Below, piece by piece: positions 18,871 through 28,164 of a stretch of 64,000 bases of DNA (positions are counted from its first letter, which is position 1; each line of letters begins with the position of its first letter). This DNA comes from Cognatishimia activa (GTDB lineage: Bacteria > Pseudomonadota > Alphaproteobacteria > Rhodobacterales > Rhodobacteraceae). The stretch covers positions 1-64,000 of the forward strand of contig NZ_CYTO01000007.1 of NCBI RefSeq assembly GCF_001458335.1, given 5' to 3'. Made by a program: the position numbers and the translations under genes. Under the pieces are notes generated by a model that was given only the letters and a program-made list of their open reading frames with translations, had not been told where the DNA came from and did not search any database.

Positions 18871-19218
18871 AGGATTATTCCTTTTACTGCTCTTTATATT
18901 TGTTTTTTGAGGCCACTATGCGCTGTTTTTCGCCCATCAATCAATCCCCAACCGCGAATCACCTTGTTTGCATGGGTATTTTTTTCGAATTTCTTTAACT
19001 GCGTGCTAATACTGCCACCTTAAGAAACATTGTTTCGCGGAGTTTGCGATAACATGACATTGATTGCGCTAACGCAGCGCTATCAGTCTGTTCAAGCCAA
19101 AATTCCTCATGTTAAGAGCCAGCATCAACCTACTGAATGGGTTGACTCGTTGCGGGTGAAAGCCCCGCACACGACCTTAAGGACTGCCGCACCCATCGCG
19201 GCTACAGGAGTTAAAATA
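18871..19218. promoter_or_regulatory. divergent intergenic region chvI / pckA
   Basis: 348 bases without a convincing gene. It must hold the promoters of the chvI operon and of pckA. The region near 18,960-19,020 is AT-rich with a T tract and is the most promoter-like part. An in-frame extension of pckA upstream of 19219 is open but unlike PEP carboxykinase. I could not assign a ChvI box with confidence. Confidence 0.5.
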
Positions 19219-20817
19219 ATGACATTTGGACGGGTAAACCCGCAATTCCGCCTCGAAGATCAAGGGATCGAAGGACTGGGAAATGTCTATTATAACTACA
19301 TGGAGCCAGCGCTGGTTGAGACTGCGCTGAAAAACAGCGAAGGCACCCTAGGCAACGGCGGAGCTTTCCTGACCTCCACTGGCAAATACACAGGCCGGTC
19401 CCCAAACGACAAATTCGTGGTCAAATCTGAAAGCGTGAAAGACACCATCTGGTGGGAAAACAACGCGCCGATGGAGTCTGCGGGCTTTGATGCATTGTAC
19501 GAAGACATGCTGGCCCACATGAAGGGCAAGGATTACCACGTCCAAGATTTGGTTGGCGGCGCCGACCCGCGTCACTCGATCAATGTCCGCATGGTGACAG
19601 AGCTCGCGTGGCACGGTCTTTTCATCCGTACGATGCTACGTCGCCCAGATCGCGAAGATTTGGATGACTTCATTGCAGACTACACTGTGATCAACTGCCC
19701 AACGTTCCAAGCGGATCCAAAGAAACACGGCTGCCGTACGGAAACCGTGATTGCGCTGAACTTTGATCGTAAGCTGATCTTGATCGGCGGCACCGAATAC
19801 GCGGGCGAGAACAAGAAATCCGTCTTCACTCTGCTGAACTATCTGCTGCCTGAAAAAGGCATCATGCCGATGCACTGTTCCGCAAACCACGCGAAAAACA
19901 ACGCAATCGACACAGCCGTATTCTTCGGCCTGTCCGGCACTGGTAAAACCACCCTGTCCGCGGATCCAGATCGTATTCTGATTGGTGATGACGAGCATGG
20001 TTGGTCCGATCAAGGTACGTTCAACTTTGAAGGCGGTTGCTACGCAAAGACCATCAATCTGAATGCGGAAGCAGAGCCAGAAATCTACGCGACTACCACC
20101 AAGTTCGGTACGATCATTGAAAACATGGTTTTCGATGAAGAGACCAAAGAGCTGGATTTCGAAGATGACAGCCTGACCGCAAACATGCGCTGCGCGTACC
20201 CGCTGCATTACATTTCCAATGCGTCCCAGACTGCAATCGGTGGCCACCCAAAGAACATCATCATGCTGACCTGTGATGCATTCGGTGTTCTGCCTCCAAT
20301 CGCACGCCTGACACCGGCGCAAGCGATGTACCACTTCTTGTCTGGCTTCACTGCTAAAGTGGCCGGAACTGAGCGTGGTGTCACTGAGCCTCAGCCAACT
20401 TTCTCCACCTGCTTTGGCGCGCCGTTTATGCCGCGTCGCCCAGAGGTGTACGGCAACCTGCTGCGCGAGAAAATCGCTAAGCACGGCGCGACTTGCTGGC
20501 TGGTCAATACCGGCTGGACCGGTGGCGCGTTTGGCACCGGCTCTCGCATGCCGATCCGCGCGACCCGCGCCCTGCTGACCGCGGCGCTGGAAGGCACACT
20601 GGCGAATGAGGAATTCCGCAAGGATCCGAATTTCGGCTTTGAAGTACCTGTGGCCGTACCTGGCGTTGCCGAGGTCCTGCTGGACCCACGCCGCACATGG
20701 GACGACAAAGCAGCATATGACGCACAAGCTGCGAAACTAGTTCAGATGTTTGCTGACAATTTTGAGCAGTACGTGCCTCACATCGACAACGATGTGAAAG
20801 CGGTTGCGATTGGCTAA
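19219..20817 (+). CDS. pckA: phosphoenolpyruvate carboxykinase (ATP)
   Basis: A 532-residue ATP-dependent PEP carboxykinase, converting oxaloacetate plus ATP to PEP in gluconeogenesis. Family motifs: [11 protein letters not shown] near the N-terminus, the kinase-1a P-loop [11 protein letters not shown] at about residue 237, the metal motif LIGDDEHGW, and [15 protein letters not shown] near the C-terminus. The ATG at 19219 has CAGGAG 8 bases upstream and gives the normal start [10 protein letters not shown]; the longer open frame upstream is not conserved-looking. Codons are strongly biased, suggesting high expression. Divergent from chvI. Confidence 0.95.
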   Translation: MTFGRVNPQFRLEDQGIEGLGNVYYNYMEPALVETALKNSEGTLGNGGAFLTSTGKYTGRSPNDKFVVKSESVKDTIWWENNAPMESAGFDALYEDMLAHMKGKDYHVQDLVGGADPRHSINVRMVTELAWHGLFIRTMLRRPDREDLDDFIADYTVINCPTFQADPKKHGCRTETVIALNFDRKLILIGGTEYAGENKKSVFTLLNYLLPEKGIMPMHCSANHAKNNAIDTAVFFGLSGTGKTTLSADPDRILIGDDEHGWSDQGTFNFEGGCYAKTINLNAEAEPEIYATTTKFGTIIENMVFDEETKELDFEDDSLTANMRCAYPLHYISNASQTAIGGHPKNIIMLTCDAFGVLPPIARLTPAQAMYHFLSGFTAKVAGTERGVTEPQPTFSTCFGAPFMPRRPEVYGNLLREKIAKHGATCWLVNTGWTGGAFGTGSRMPIRATRALLTAALEGTLANEEFRKDPNFGFEVPVAVPGVAEVLLDPRRTWDDKAAYDAQAAKLVQMFADNFEQYVPHIDNDVKAVAIG

Positions 20818-20840
20818 ACTCTGATCAAGCTACCAATTAG

Positions 20841-20875
20841 AAATCCCCGGCCTGCGAAGGACCGGGGATTTTTCT
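20841..20875 (+). terminator. rho-independent terminator of pckA
   Basis: AAATCCCCGG (20841-20850) pairs with CCGGGGATTT (20862-20871), with extra CCT/AGG pairing inside, followed by a T run. Lies between the convergent pckA and thiX genes. Confidence 0.9.
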
Positions 20876-20895
20876 TTGCCAGATCTGAGTGAAGA

Positions 20896-21636
20896 TTAAG
20901 CGTCGGTGCGATCTAGGAAACGTTTGCAAAACTGATCCGTCGCCGCATGCAGGCAAATGGTCATCACAGCGAGAACAATCAGAGCGGCAAACATCAAATC
21001 GATCTTTGCACGGCCGTTGGCCAAGAGCATGAGGTACCCCAACCCTTTTGACGCCCCAACCCATTCGCCAATGATTGCGCCAATCGGTGCATAGACCGCA
21101 GCCAATCTGAGGCCAGACGCAAACCCCGGCAAGGCTGCTGGAATACGGATGTGCCACATAACGCGCCATTTCCCTGCCCCCATGACACGGCCAAGCCCTA
21201 ACCAATCCGGGTTCACTCGAATAAGGGCATCAAAGAAGGCGGAGGTCACCGGGAAATAGACAATGATCAACGCCATCACGACTTTCGACGTCAGCCCAAA
21301 GCCCAACCAAAGGTTCAAGATCGGCGCGAGGGCAAAGACCGGGATCGCCTGCGTAAACACCAACATGGGACGCACAAGCGCACGTGTCATGGGTGATGAC
21401 GCGAGCATTATCGCGCTGATCCCGCCGATCAGCGCCCCTAGAACAAGACCAAGCAGGACTTCAGACAGGGTCACCCACGCGTTTTCAATGATGATGACGC
21501 GGCTTTTCCAGAGGGTCTCAGCAACCAAAACTGGTCCTGGCAGGATGAACTTCTGCAAGTCCCCAAGCGTGACAATTGTTTGCCAGATGGCAAGACCCAA
21601 AAGGGTCGACGCTATGCCCGCCTGCCAGCTTTTCAT
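20896..21636 (-). CDS. thiX: ABC transporter permease, thiamin precursor uptake (ThiX-like)
   Basis: A 246-residue inner-membrane permease of the binding-protein-dependent type with about six helices and the EAA-type loop around GRVMGAGKWRVMWHIRIPAALPG, written here as GAGKWRVMWHIRIPAALPG. Together with ThiY (binding protein) and ThiZ (ATPase) in the same operon it should import a pyrimidine thiamin precursor such as formylaminopyrimidine or HMP. Last gene of the thiamin operon; overlaps the upstream tenA-like gene by 4 bases. Confidence 0.85.
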   Translation of the reverse strand: MKSWQAGIASTLLGLAIWQTIVTLGDLQKFILPGPVLVAETLWKSRVIIIENAWVTLSEVLLGLVLGALIGGISAIMLASSPMTRALVRPMLVFTQAIPVFALAPILNLWLGFGLTSKVVMALIIVYFPVTSAFFDALIRVNPDWLGLGRVMGAGKWRVMWHIRIPAALPGFASGLRLAAVYAPIGAIIGEWVGASKGLGYLMLLANGRAKIDLMFAALIVLAVMTICLHAATDQFCKRFLDRTDA

Positions 21637-22301
21637 GATGACGACGCGGCTTTCGCGATTGGGAAGCCCGCCCAGGCGGCGTCAAAGAATGCACGCTCGC
21701 GTTTGACGGCTTCTGCAAAATACTCTTCGACCATCGCTTGGCGATGCGGCTCAAGCCCATCCCATGTCTTGTCCAATTGACTGCGCAGATATTCGACGAC
21801 GCCTTCAAAGCCTTCACCGCAATGAAGCGTGATCCACTCGCCTAACCAGAACGGAAGGTCATCAGCGCGGTCTGCAAAAGGGGTTGCCCATTCCAAGTAG
21901 ACCCATTCAGCCACCACGAGCACCGACAGCATAATCTCGTAGCGCCCGGACAGGCGCGCTTCTTCCATAAGGTTTTGGAAAGCGACGGTTTCAGGCGTGG
22001 GTTCGGCATGAGGTTCGGTTTCAAGCGCTTCAAAGCTGCGCAAAAAATAGGTGTTTTCGGGCCCCGTTATCACGGCCAAAAACTGCGCGGCTGGAACGCT
22101 GTCCGCCAGTGTTGGCGCATGGGCGATCGTGGTGGCCAAAAGACGGACGAACTGATCCACAAACAAATAGTCTTGCTGCAGATACCCTCGCATTAAATCC
22201 GGATCCAGCGACCCATCGGCGAGTGCGTCCGTGAAAGGGTGTTTGGTGGCAACGTTCCAATCATCGCGCGCCTGTTCTCTTAGAAATTCGGTCACCCGCA
22301 T
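21633..22301 (-). CDS. tenA: TenA family protein, TenA_E type (no active-site Cys)
   Basis: A 222-residue all-helical TenA/thiaminase II-like protein: FLREQARDDWNVATKHPF, GYLQQDYLFVDQFVRLLA and VLVVAEWVYLEWA mark the family. In the position of the usual active-site cysteine this protein has LSVLVVAEW, with no Cys, so it is of the Glu/Asp-type (TenA_E) group known in plants and some bacteria. It likely salvages an aminopyrimidine breakdown product for HMP. A second TenA with a cysteine is encoded two genes upstream. Overlaps thiZ by 1 base and thiX by 4. Confidence 0.82.
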   Translation of the reverse strand: MRVTEFLREQARDDWNVATKHPFTDALADGSLDPDLMRGYLQQDYLFVDQFVRLLATTIAHAPTLADSVPAAQFLAVITGPENTYFLRSFEALETEPHAEPTPETVAFQNLMEEARLSGRYEIMLSVLVVAEWVYLEWATPFADRADDLPFWLGEWITLHCGEGFEGVVEYLRSQLDKTWDGLEPHRQAMVEEYFAEAVKRERAFFDAAWAGFPIAKAASSS

Positions 22302-23023
22302 CAGGCGTCCTCCCTCAATCTGGCAAGCAATGCTGCCTGCACCTTCAATACATTTTCGTTATCAATTGCTCTCGGCACGGCACCCTGCGGCGGCGTGACC
22401 GTTTGCGCACCGCTTTCGGTCATTACCACAATCGCGTGACCAAGCCGTGCGGCTTCTGCTGGGTCGTGCGTCACCAATAAAACGGTGCGCCCTTCAAGAA
22501 CTTCCGCAGACAGCTCCTGCATCCGCGCGCGGTTCTTGGCATCCAACGCGGAAAACGGCTCATCAAGCAGAACCACTGGGCGGTCTTCCATCAAAGTCCG
22601 CGCCAAGGCGACCCGCTGACGTTGGCCACCCGATAGCTCCGAAGGCTTACTCTTGGATTTGTCAGCTAACCCAACGCGATCTAGAACACTTGCGACCTTG
22701 CCTGCATCCGATGCCTCGCCACGCAAACGCGCACCGAGCGCCACGTTCTGGGCGACGGTCAACCAAGGAAGCAGAAGATCACTCTGCGCCATCAACGCGA
22801 TTTTCCCATCGAGGGGGCCGCTTTCCGCACCGAAGGTGCCGGAAAAATCCACATGTTCCGCAAGCCCAGCAAAGAGTTTCAACACGGTGGATTTGCCTAC
22901 GCCGCTTGAACCCAGCAAGCAGGTCCATTGCCCCGCCGCCACGGTCAAGTCCAGCGCGTCAAAGATCAGCGTATCGCCAATCTTCGCGCTGCCTTTCATA
23001 TGGAGCGTCGGGGCCTGTGTCAT
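22301..23023 (-). CDS. thiZ: ABC transporter ATPase, thiamin precursor uptake (ThiZ-like)
   Basis: A 240-residue ABC ATPase. Walker A is GSSGVGKST (about 38-46), the Q-loop region is ALMAQSDLLLPW, the signature is LSGGQRQRVALAR, Walker B is VVLLDEPFSALDA, and the H-loop is LVTHDPAEAA. All catalytic residues are present. It energises the ThiXYZ importer. Overlaps the upstream tenA by 4 bases. Confidence 0.88.
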   Translation of the reverse strand: MTQAPTLHMKGSAKIGDTLIFDALDLTVAAGQWTCLLGSSGVGKSTVLKLFAGLAEHVDFSGTFGAESGPLDGKIALMAQSDLLLPWLTVAQNVALGARLRGEASDAGKVASVLDRVGLADKSKSKPSELSGGQRQRVALARTLMEDRPVVLLDEPFSALDAKNRARMQELSAEVLEGRTVLLVTHDPAEAARLGHAIVVMTESGAQTVTPPQGAVPRAIDNENVLKVQAALLARLREDA

Positions 23024-23688
23024 GGGCGCAGACCCATATCCCAGAAACTGACTTCCAGTTTCGTTGCCATATCAAAACGCTTGCACAAATGTGCCCAGCG
23101 CGGGCTTTCGGTTGGGTTTGCACCCAAACGGCGTTCAACCGCTGCATCAATAAGGGCCGCAACTTCCGTACACACTTCTTGATACTCAGAGCCACCATAG
23201 GCGCCGATCCACTCTGCGTATTCCGGTGCATGGTCTTTGATCAACGTTGCGCCGATCTCGCCATAGCCAAGCACGCAAGGTGCCAGCGCGGCGAGTAGGT
23301 CTAGGAAATCCCCAGAGTGTCCCGCATCCAAAACATACCGTGTATACGCAAGGTTTTCTGGGCGTTCTTCAGCCTCAAAAAGCTCTGTCTCAGAAATCCC
23401 GGCTTCAGCGCAGGTCTTGATATGAAGAGAAAGCTCTTCATTGATCAAGCCATTCACGGTGCCCGCACACAGACGCATTTCTTCTGGCGTTTCGGCTTTG
23501 GTGATCGCCAATGCCCAAGCGCGCGAGAAATGGATCAGAAACACGTAATCCTGCGTCAGGTAATGCAAAAAGGCTTCGCGCGGCAGCGTGCCATCTTTGA
23601 GACCCCGCACAAATGCGTGGTCCACGTAAGCGGGCCAATTCTGGCCCGCCGCGTCCCGCCAAAGCGGGAATGTTTTACCGTAAGCCAT
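23020..23688 (-). CDS. tenA: thiaminase II / TenA, TenA_C type
   Basis: A 222-residue aminopyrimidine aminohydrolase-type TenA that converts aminomethyl-HMP-type thiamin degradation products to HMP. Marks: FLHYLTQDYVFLIHFSRAWALA near the N-terminus (DYVFL), NEELSLH in the middle, and the active-site Cys followed by Tyr and Glu in LAPCVLGYGEIG, as in Bacillus TenA. Two bases separate it from the ThiY stop. It differs from the downstream paralogue, which lacks this Cys. Confidence 0.88.
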   Translation of the reverse strand: MAYGKTFPLWRDAAGQNWPAYVDHAFVRGLKDGTLPREAFLHYLTQDYVFLIHFSRAWALAITKAETPEEMRLCAGTVNGLINEELSLHIKTCAEAGISETELFEAEERPENLAYTRYVLDAGHSGDFLDLLAALAPCVLGYGEIGATLIKDHAPEYAEWIGAYGGSEYQEVCTEVAALIDAAVERRLGANPTESPRWAHLCKRFDMATKLEVSFWDMGLRP

Positions 23689-23690
23689 GC

Positions 23691-24626
23691 TTACTGAGCA
23701 CCGAGGTCAACGGCCAGCTCGGACACCGGCCGGGTGCCTTCAACCAGCTTCGCATCCGCTAGGAACTGCTCAAAGCGAACATAGCGGCCTTCGTCCAGCG
23801 CTTCCGGGCGCAGCGCGAAACGTGGCAGTGTATCAACCCAAGCTTTTTCGTTCAGCTCGTCTTGCAGTTCTGCAGACGTGCCTGCGAAGATTTCCCAGCT
23901 CTCTTGTGGGTGGTTCACGATATACTGCGTCGCCAGTTCCGTCGCGCGAAGGAAGCGGCGCGTTTTGTCGGCATCCATAGTTTCTTTGTGCGCCACATAG
24001 ATCAGCTCGTCGTAAGTCGGCACGCCTTCTTCTTCGATGTAGAAGCACTTGCCTTCAACGCCTTCGATTTCCATCTGGTTCAGCTCAAAATTGCGATATG
24101 CACCCAGAACCGCGTCCACCTGACCGGACATCAGGGATGGGGACAGGGACCAGTTCACATTGACCAGTTCGATGTCATCCATAGACAGACCGTGGGTTTT
24201 CAGGATGGTGCCCAGCAGCGCTTCTTCTACGCCCGCAACCGAGTAGCCCACTTTGCCGCCTTTCAGGTCAGCGACTTCTTTGACTGGGCCGTCCGCCAGA
24301 ACAAGCAGGCAGTTCAGAGGTGTCGCCACGAGGGTACCAACGCGCACCAGCGGCAGACCTTCAGCAACTTGCAAGTGAAGCTGTGGCTGGTAGGAAACCG
24401 CCAGATCAGCCTGACCCGCGGCTACCAATTTTGGAGGCGCAGATGGATCCGCTGGTGGGACAATCTCTACTTCCAAACCTTGGTCGGCAAAGAAGCCTTT
24501 TTCTTGCGCGACAATGATCGGGCCGTGGTCTGGGTTGATGAACCAGTCCAGAAGGACGGTCATCTTGTCGGCTGCGAATGCCGGGGTTGCGGTCAGCATT
24601 GCTGCCGCCATCAGTAGTTTTTTCAT
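23691..24626 (-). CDS. thiY: thiamin-precursor ABC transporter substrate-binding protein (ThiY-like, NMT1 family)
   Basis: A 311-residue periplasmic binding protein. The N-terminus MKKLLMAAAMLTATPAFA is a Sec signal peptide with an AxA cleavage site. The mature protein begins with VLLDWFINPDHGPIIVAQEKGFF, typical of the NMT1/THI5-like pyrimidine-binding family; shown here as LLDWFINPDHGP. ATG 24626 is chosen over an upstream in-frame codon because it starts the signal peptide. Most abundant component of the ThiXYZ importer by usual stoichiometry. Confidence 0.88.
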   Translation of the reverse strand: MKKLLMAAAMLTATPAFAADKMTVLLDWFINPDHGPIIVAQEKGFFADQGLEVEIVPPADPSAPPKLVAAGQADLAVSYQPQLHLQVAEGLPLVRVGTLVATPLNCLLVLADGPVKEVADLKGGKVGYSVAGVEEALLGTILKTHGLSMDDIELVNVNWSLSPSLMSGQVDAVLGAYRNFELNQMEIEGVEGKCFYIEEEGVPTYDELIYVAHKETMDADKTRRFLRATELATQYIVNHPQESWEIFAGTSAELQDELNEKAWVDTLPRFALRPEALDEGRYVRFEQFLADAKLVEGTRPVSELAVDLGAQ

Positions 24627-24648
24627 GGGGCGTCTCCTAAGTAATCCC

Positions 24649-25620
24649 TCACCCATCGCCCATCGCGATGAGTGCTATGTCTCCATTCCAATTCTGTGAA
24701 AGCCGTTCAGCGGCTTGCCACGCGCGCAGACCCGAACGACACACCATCACGGCGCGTTGGCCTTCCAGAGGGCGCGGCGCTTGGTCAGTCTCGAAATCTG
24801 TCACCTCTGCGCGGACTGTGTGTAGAAGTTTTGCGCCGGGTTCATCTTCGGCGCGAAGCTCCACCACAAAATCTGTCTCGCGCAGCGAACCATCTGAAAT
24901 GAACCGGTGTTGCGCGCGCGGCTCGCGGGCGCTGTCGAACCGGAACCCACCAAAGCGCATCGCTTGCGCGTCGTATGTCACAAGTTGACCCAGCGGGTTT
25001 GGCGCTGATCCGGTAATCACAGCCATTGCCATTTGCGCCTGCAAGCTACCAACGACGCCGACGGAGGGTCCAAGAACGCCATCCGCATCGCAACTGCCCA
25101 AGCGGTCGGGCAATTCCGGGAAAACAGCGCGCAGGCTCGGAGCAGAGCCACAGAATCCACCGCAATAGCCTTCGGTGCCAACCACCGATGCACTGATCAG
25201 TGGCAAGTTCGCCCCTCGACAATGGTCACTCGCGATGTAGCTTGCTGCAAAGCTATCCGCGCAGTCGATCACCAGATCAACACCTGCGCAAAGCTTCGCA
25301 GCATTATCAGGATTAAAGCGCACGGACCATTGCTCGATATGGCATTCGGGATTGAGTTGATCCATGTGAAGCGCAGCAGCTTCAGCCTTAGATCGCCCAA
25401 TATCGCTTTCCCGGAACAGCGTCTGACGATGCAGGTTGCTTTCCTCTACCGTATCCGGATCAACCAACCGAATATAACTGACCCCGGCCCCTACCAGATA
25501 CTGAAGCACTGGCGCGGCCAGCCCCCCGGCCCCGATCACCAGCACCCGCGCCGTGCGGATGCGCGCCTGACCTTCTGGCCCAACCGATGGCAATTGGATT
25601 TGGCGGGCGTAGCGGCTCAT
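24649..25620 (-). CDS. thiF: ThiF/MoeB family adenylyltransferase with rhodanese-like tail
   Basis: A 323-residue E1-like protein. [14 protein letters not shown] is the family start, the ATP-binding loop is [15 protein letters not shown], and [10 protein letters not shown] and [10 protein letters not shown] are further motifs. The usual pair of zinc CxxC motifs is not obvious. The C-terminal 80 residues form a rhodanese-like domain with the loop [10 protein letters not shown] containing the candidate sulfur-carrying Cys. In the thiamin operon it should adenylate the C-terminal Gly of ThiS and pass sulfur to it. Its ATG overlaps the thiE stop by 4 bases. Confidence 0.87.
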   Translation of the reverse strand: MSRYARQIQLPSVGPEGQARIRTARVLVIGAGGLAAPVLQYLVGAGVSYIRLVDPDTVEESNLHRQTLFRESDIGRSKAEAAALHMDQLNPECHIEQWSVRFNPDNAAKLCAGVDLVIDCADSFAASYIASDHCRGANLPLISASVVGTEGYCGGFCGSAPSLRAVFPELPDRLGSCDADGVLGPSVGVVGSLQAQMAMAVITGSAPNPLGQLVTYDAQAMRFGGFRFDSAREPRAQHRFISDGSLRETDFVVELRAEDEPGAKLLHTVRAEVTDFETDQAPRPLEGQRAVMVCRSGLRAWQAAERLSQNWNGDIALIAMGDG

Positions 25621-26213
25621 GCGCAGACCCCCAACCAAGCGCGCACCCGCGCTTCCGGGTCTTCATTCAATGTAATGTCAGTGACCGCAGCGACGATATC
25701 CGCACCCGCCTCAAAGGCACCGGGCGCACGTTCAACGGACATCCCACCGATGGCACAAAGCGGCGTATCGCCCAGCAGGTTTTTCCACTCGGTGACTTTG
25801 CCCAAGCCTTGCTGATGCCATTTCATCTTCTTCAGAATGGTCGGGTAGACCGGACCCAAAGCAACATAGTCTGGATTGAACGCCAAAACGCGATCCAGTT
25901 CGTCATTGTCATGGGTTGAGACACCCAGTTTCAGCCCTGCCGCGCGGATGGCATCGAGGTCAGCTTCGTCTAGGTCCTCTTGACCTAGGTGCAACCAGTC
26001 GCACCCCAACTCAATGGCCAGCTCCCAATAGTCATTCACCACCATGATTGCGCCATGCTCAGCGCAGAGGTCCTTGCCGGCTTGCAACTGTGCTTTGATC
26101 TCATCACGCGGCGTATCTTTGATGCGCAGCTGCACGAGCTTCACACCCAAGGGCACCATACGCTCAAGCCAGCGCACATCATCAAAGACCGGATAGAAAC
26201 GGGGCAAGCTCAT
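25617..26213 (-). CDS. thiE: thiamine phosphate synthase
   Basis: A 198-residue TIM-barrel enzyme coupling HMP diphosphate to thiazole phosphate. Marks: [10 protein letters not shown] near the N-terminus, [27 protein letters not shown], then [15 protein letters not shown], and the phosphate loops VALGPVYPT and [22 protein letters not shown]. The start ATG at 26213 lies inside a longer open frame; it is fixed because upstream in-frame residues are the out-of-frame thiG sequence, and because the restored thiG stop would overlap it as TGATG. Confidence 0.88.
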   Translation of the reverse strand: MSLPRFYPVFDDVRWLERMVPLGVKLVQLRIKDTPRDEIKAQLQAGKDLCAEHGAIMVVNDYWELAIELGCDWLHLGQEDLDEADLDAIRAAGLKLGVSTHDNDELDRVLAFNPDYVALGPVYPTILKKMKWHQQGLGKVTEWKNLLGDTPLCAIGGMSVERAPGAFEAGADIVAAVTDITLNEDPEARVRAWLGVCA

Positions 26214-26982
26214 CACAAGAACGCCTTTCCGATAACGGGCGTTGAAGGCGCCGCCATATCGCGTGGCTCCATCGGATCTGCTTCTTTGGCCAAGGCACCC
26301 GCCTCCACTGCCAAGGCAAAGCCTTCCGCCATGCCGCAGGATCACCGGCTTTGGCAACTGCGGTGTTCAATAGCACCGCGTCATAGCCCATCTCAATCGC
26401 CTGAGCGGCTTGGCTTGGCACGCCAAGACCAGCATCCACCACCAAAGGCACATCTGGGAAATGGCCGCGTAGGGTGCGCAGACCATAAATGTTATTGAGC
26501 CCCAATCCGGTGCCGATTGGTGCACCCCAAGGCATAAGAACCTCACAGCCCACATCCAGCAGTTTCTCACAGAGCACCAAATCCTCGGTGCAATAGGGGA
26601 ACACTTGGAACCCATCCTCAGTTAGAATGCGCGCCGCTTCTGCCAGGCCAAAGATATCTGGCTGCAACGTATCAGCGTGTCCAATCACCTCGAGTTTGAT
26701 CCATTTCGTATCAAACAGCTCCCGCGCCATGTGAGCGGTGGTAACTGCCTCGCGGACCGAATGGCACCCAGCTGTATTTGGCAACAAAGCCACATCGAGT
26801 TCTTTGATCAGATCCCAAAACGCCTGCCCGGCCTGCTCGCTGCCTGACTCGCGGCGCACAGACACGGTGGCAATCCCAGCTTTTGAGCGCCGAAATGCAT
26901 CCGCCAAGATCGCAGGAGAAGGGTATTGCGCGGTGCCCAGCATCAAACGCGATTGGATTTCTGTTCCGTAGAAAACTGGCAT
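26182..26982 (-). CDS. thiG: thiazole synthase, with apparent frameshift near the 3' end
   Basis: The first 223 or so residues are normal ThiG: Schiff-base lysine in [60 protein letters not shown] and [14 protein letters not shown]. After that the frame as read turns into Trp/Arg-rich sequence and stops only inside thiE. Reading one base later after GCGGC (about 26,333), the minus strand instead gives [20 protein letters not shown] and ends GKAFL, stop, with that stop at 26213-26215 coupled to the thiE ATG as TGATG. This is the usual ThiG C-terminus, so one base appears to be missing. It is either a sequencing error or a real mutation; the catalytic part is intact. Confidence 0.8.
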   Translation of the reverse strand: MPVFYGTEIQSRLMLGTAQYPSPAILADAFRRSKAGIATVSVRRESGSEQAGQAFWDLIKELDVALLPNTAGCHSVREAVTTAHMARELFDTKWIKLEVIGHADTLQPDIFGLAEAARILTEDGFQVFPYCTEDLVLCEKLLDVGCEVLMPWGAPIGTGLGLNNIYGLRTLRGHFPDVPLVVDAGLGVPSQAAQAIEMGYDAVLLNTAVAKAGDPAAWRKALPWQWRRVPWPKKQIRWSHAIWRRLQRPLSERRSCDELAPFLSGL

Positions 26983-26984
26983 AC

Positions 26985-27182
26985 TCAGCCCCCCTGCCGC
27001 GGCGCGACGATTTCAAGACGATCGCCCGCTTCAAGCGCTGTATCCGCGCGCATTGTGGCAGGCACAAATTCTTCATTGAGAGCAGTGGCGACTTTCGCCT
27101 CGCCGTGGCCCAACTCAATAAGAATTGCGTCCAGTTGTGTTGCGGTCACTTCGACCTTTTCGCCATTCACAACGATCTTCAT
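26985..27182 (-). CDS. thiS: sulfur carrier protein ThiS
   Basis: A 65-residue ubiquitin-fold sulfur carrier ending in Gly-Gly (VAPRQGG), which is adenylated by ThiF and turned into a thiocarboxylate for thiazole formation by Thi[24 protein letters not shown] and GDRLEIVAP are standard family segments. It sits between thiO and thiG with 1- and 2-base gaps. Confidence 0.92.
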   Translation of the reverse strand: MKIVVNGEKVEVTATQLDAILIELGHGEAKVATALNEEFVPATMRADTALEAGDRLEIVAPRQGG

Positions 27183-27183
27183 C

Positions 27184-28164
27184 TCAGACCTCATGCCAAA
27201 CTTCTGGGGATTTTCCGTCAACGACCAGCTCGCCAACCATCCGTGCCATGGCGGGGGCAAGCAAATAGCCGTGCCGGAACAATCCGTTAACGTAAATAAT
27301 GCCGTCTTTGCCGCTAATGCGCGGCAGATTGTCAGGGAAAGCGGGACGTGCATCGACGCCGATTTCCAAAAGCTCTGCTTCACCGAATGCCGGGTGCAGA
27401 GCGTAGGCCGCATTGAGCAACTCAACCACCGAGCGCACCGTAGCGCGGTCGCGTTCTTCGCTTTCGATCTGGGTGGCCCCAAGCATGAAGACGCCATCAC
27501 CACGCGGCACGATATAAAGAGGGAAACGAGGGTGCAGCAGACGTACCGGACGTGCGATTTCCACGTCGGGTGCCCGCAGAATAACCATCTCACCCTTAAC
27601 GCCGCGCAGTTCAGGCAAGGCGTCCTTTGCGGCAAGCCCTCGGCAGTCAACAACCTGACCAGCTGCCGTGCCTTCGCTTAGGAATGTCACGCCCTCGGCG
27701 CTCAGACGATCTCGCAGCCCTGAGATCGTCTTGCGTGGGTTTAGATGCGCTTCCGCATCCATAAAAAGCGCACGATTGAACCGCTCGCTTAGGTGCGGTT
27801 CGACACCCGCCAGACCCGCTTGATCCAAAAGCTTGTGATTTTCAGTCCGGCGCGCAAACCGGTCAAGTTCCTGACGATCCCGCCCCAAGGCAACGACCAG
27901 TGACCCTTGGTAGGTGAGCTCTGCGCCCATGGACTGCCACCACTCAGCAGCTTCGCGGCCCAGACGCACGATTAGTTCCTCGGCAACCTCACCCTCGCAA
28001 TCCGGTGCAAGCATACCGCCCGCCCACCATGAACAACCGTGGGGTCCCGGCGCTCCATTTGGGTCGATCACTGTCACATCGCATCTGCGCTGGTGCAGCT
28101 CCGCCGCAACGGTCAATCCGACCACGCCGGAGCCAAGTATGGTCACAGATTGGCTCACGTCCAA
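27184..28164 (-). CDS. thiO: glycine oxidase ThiO
   Basis: A 326-residue FAD-dependent amine oxidase that makes dehydroglycine for thiazole synthesis. The FAD Rossmann motif is VTILGSGVVGLTVAAELHQR, followed by GCSWWAGGMLAP; the C-terminal part shows LYIVPRGDGVFMLGATQIES and VNGLFRHGYLLAPAMA, typical of ThiO. It overlaps thiD by 10 bases and precedes thiS by 1 base. Confidence 0.9.
   Translation of the reverse strand: MDVSQSVTILGSGVVGLTVAAELHQRRCDVTVIDPNGAPGPHGCSWWAGGMLAPDCEGEVAEELIVRLGREAAEWWQSMGAELTYQGSLVVALGRDRQELDRFARRTENHKLLDQAGLAGVEPHLSERFNRALFMDAEAHLNPRKTISGLRDRLSAEGVTFLSEGTAAGQVVDCRGLAAKDALPELRGVKGEMVILRAPDVEIARPVRLLHPRFPLYIVPRGDGVFMLGATQIESEERDRATVRSVVELLNAAYALHPAFGEAELLEIGVDARPAFPDNLPRISGKDGIIYVNGLFRHGYLLAPAMARMVGELVVDGKSPEVWHEV

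Noticed and set aside
19636-20727. 363-codon open frame antisense to pckA
   Set aside because: It is a shadow of a strongly biased coding sequence; its translation is Cys/His/Arg-rich with no motif.
27183-27653. Long minus-strand open frame upstream of thiS
   Set aside because: Overlaps thiO in another frame; ThiS itself starts at 27182 with the normal MKIVVNGE.
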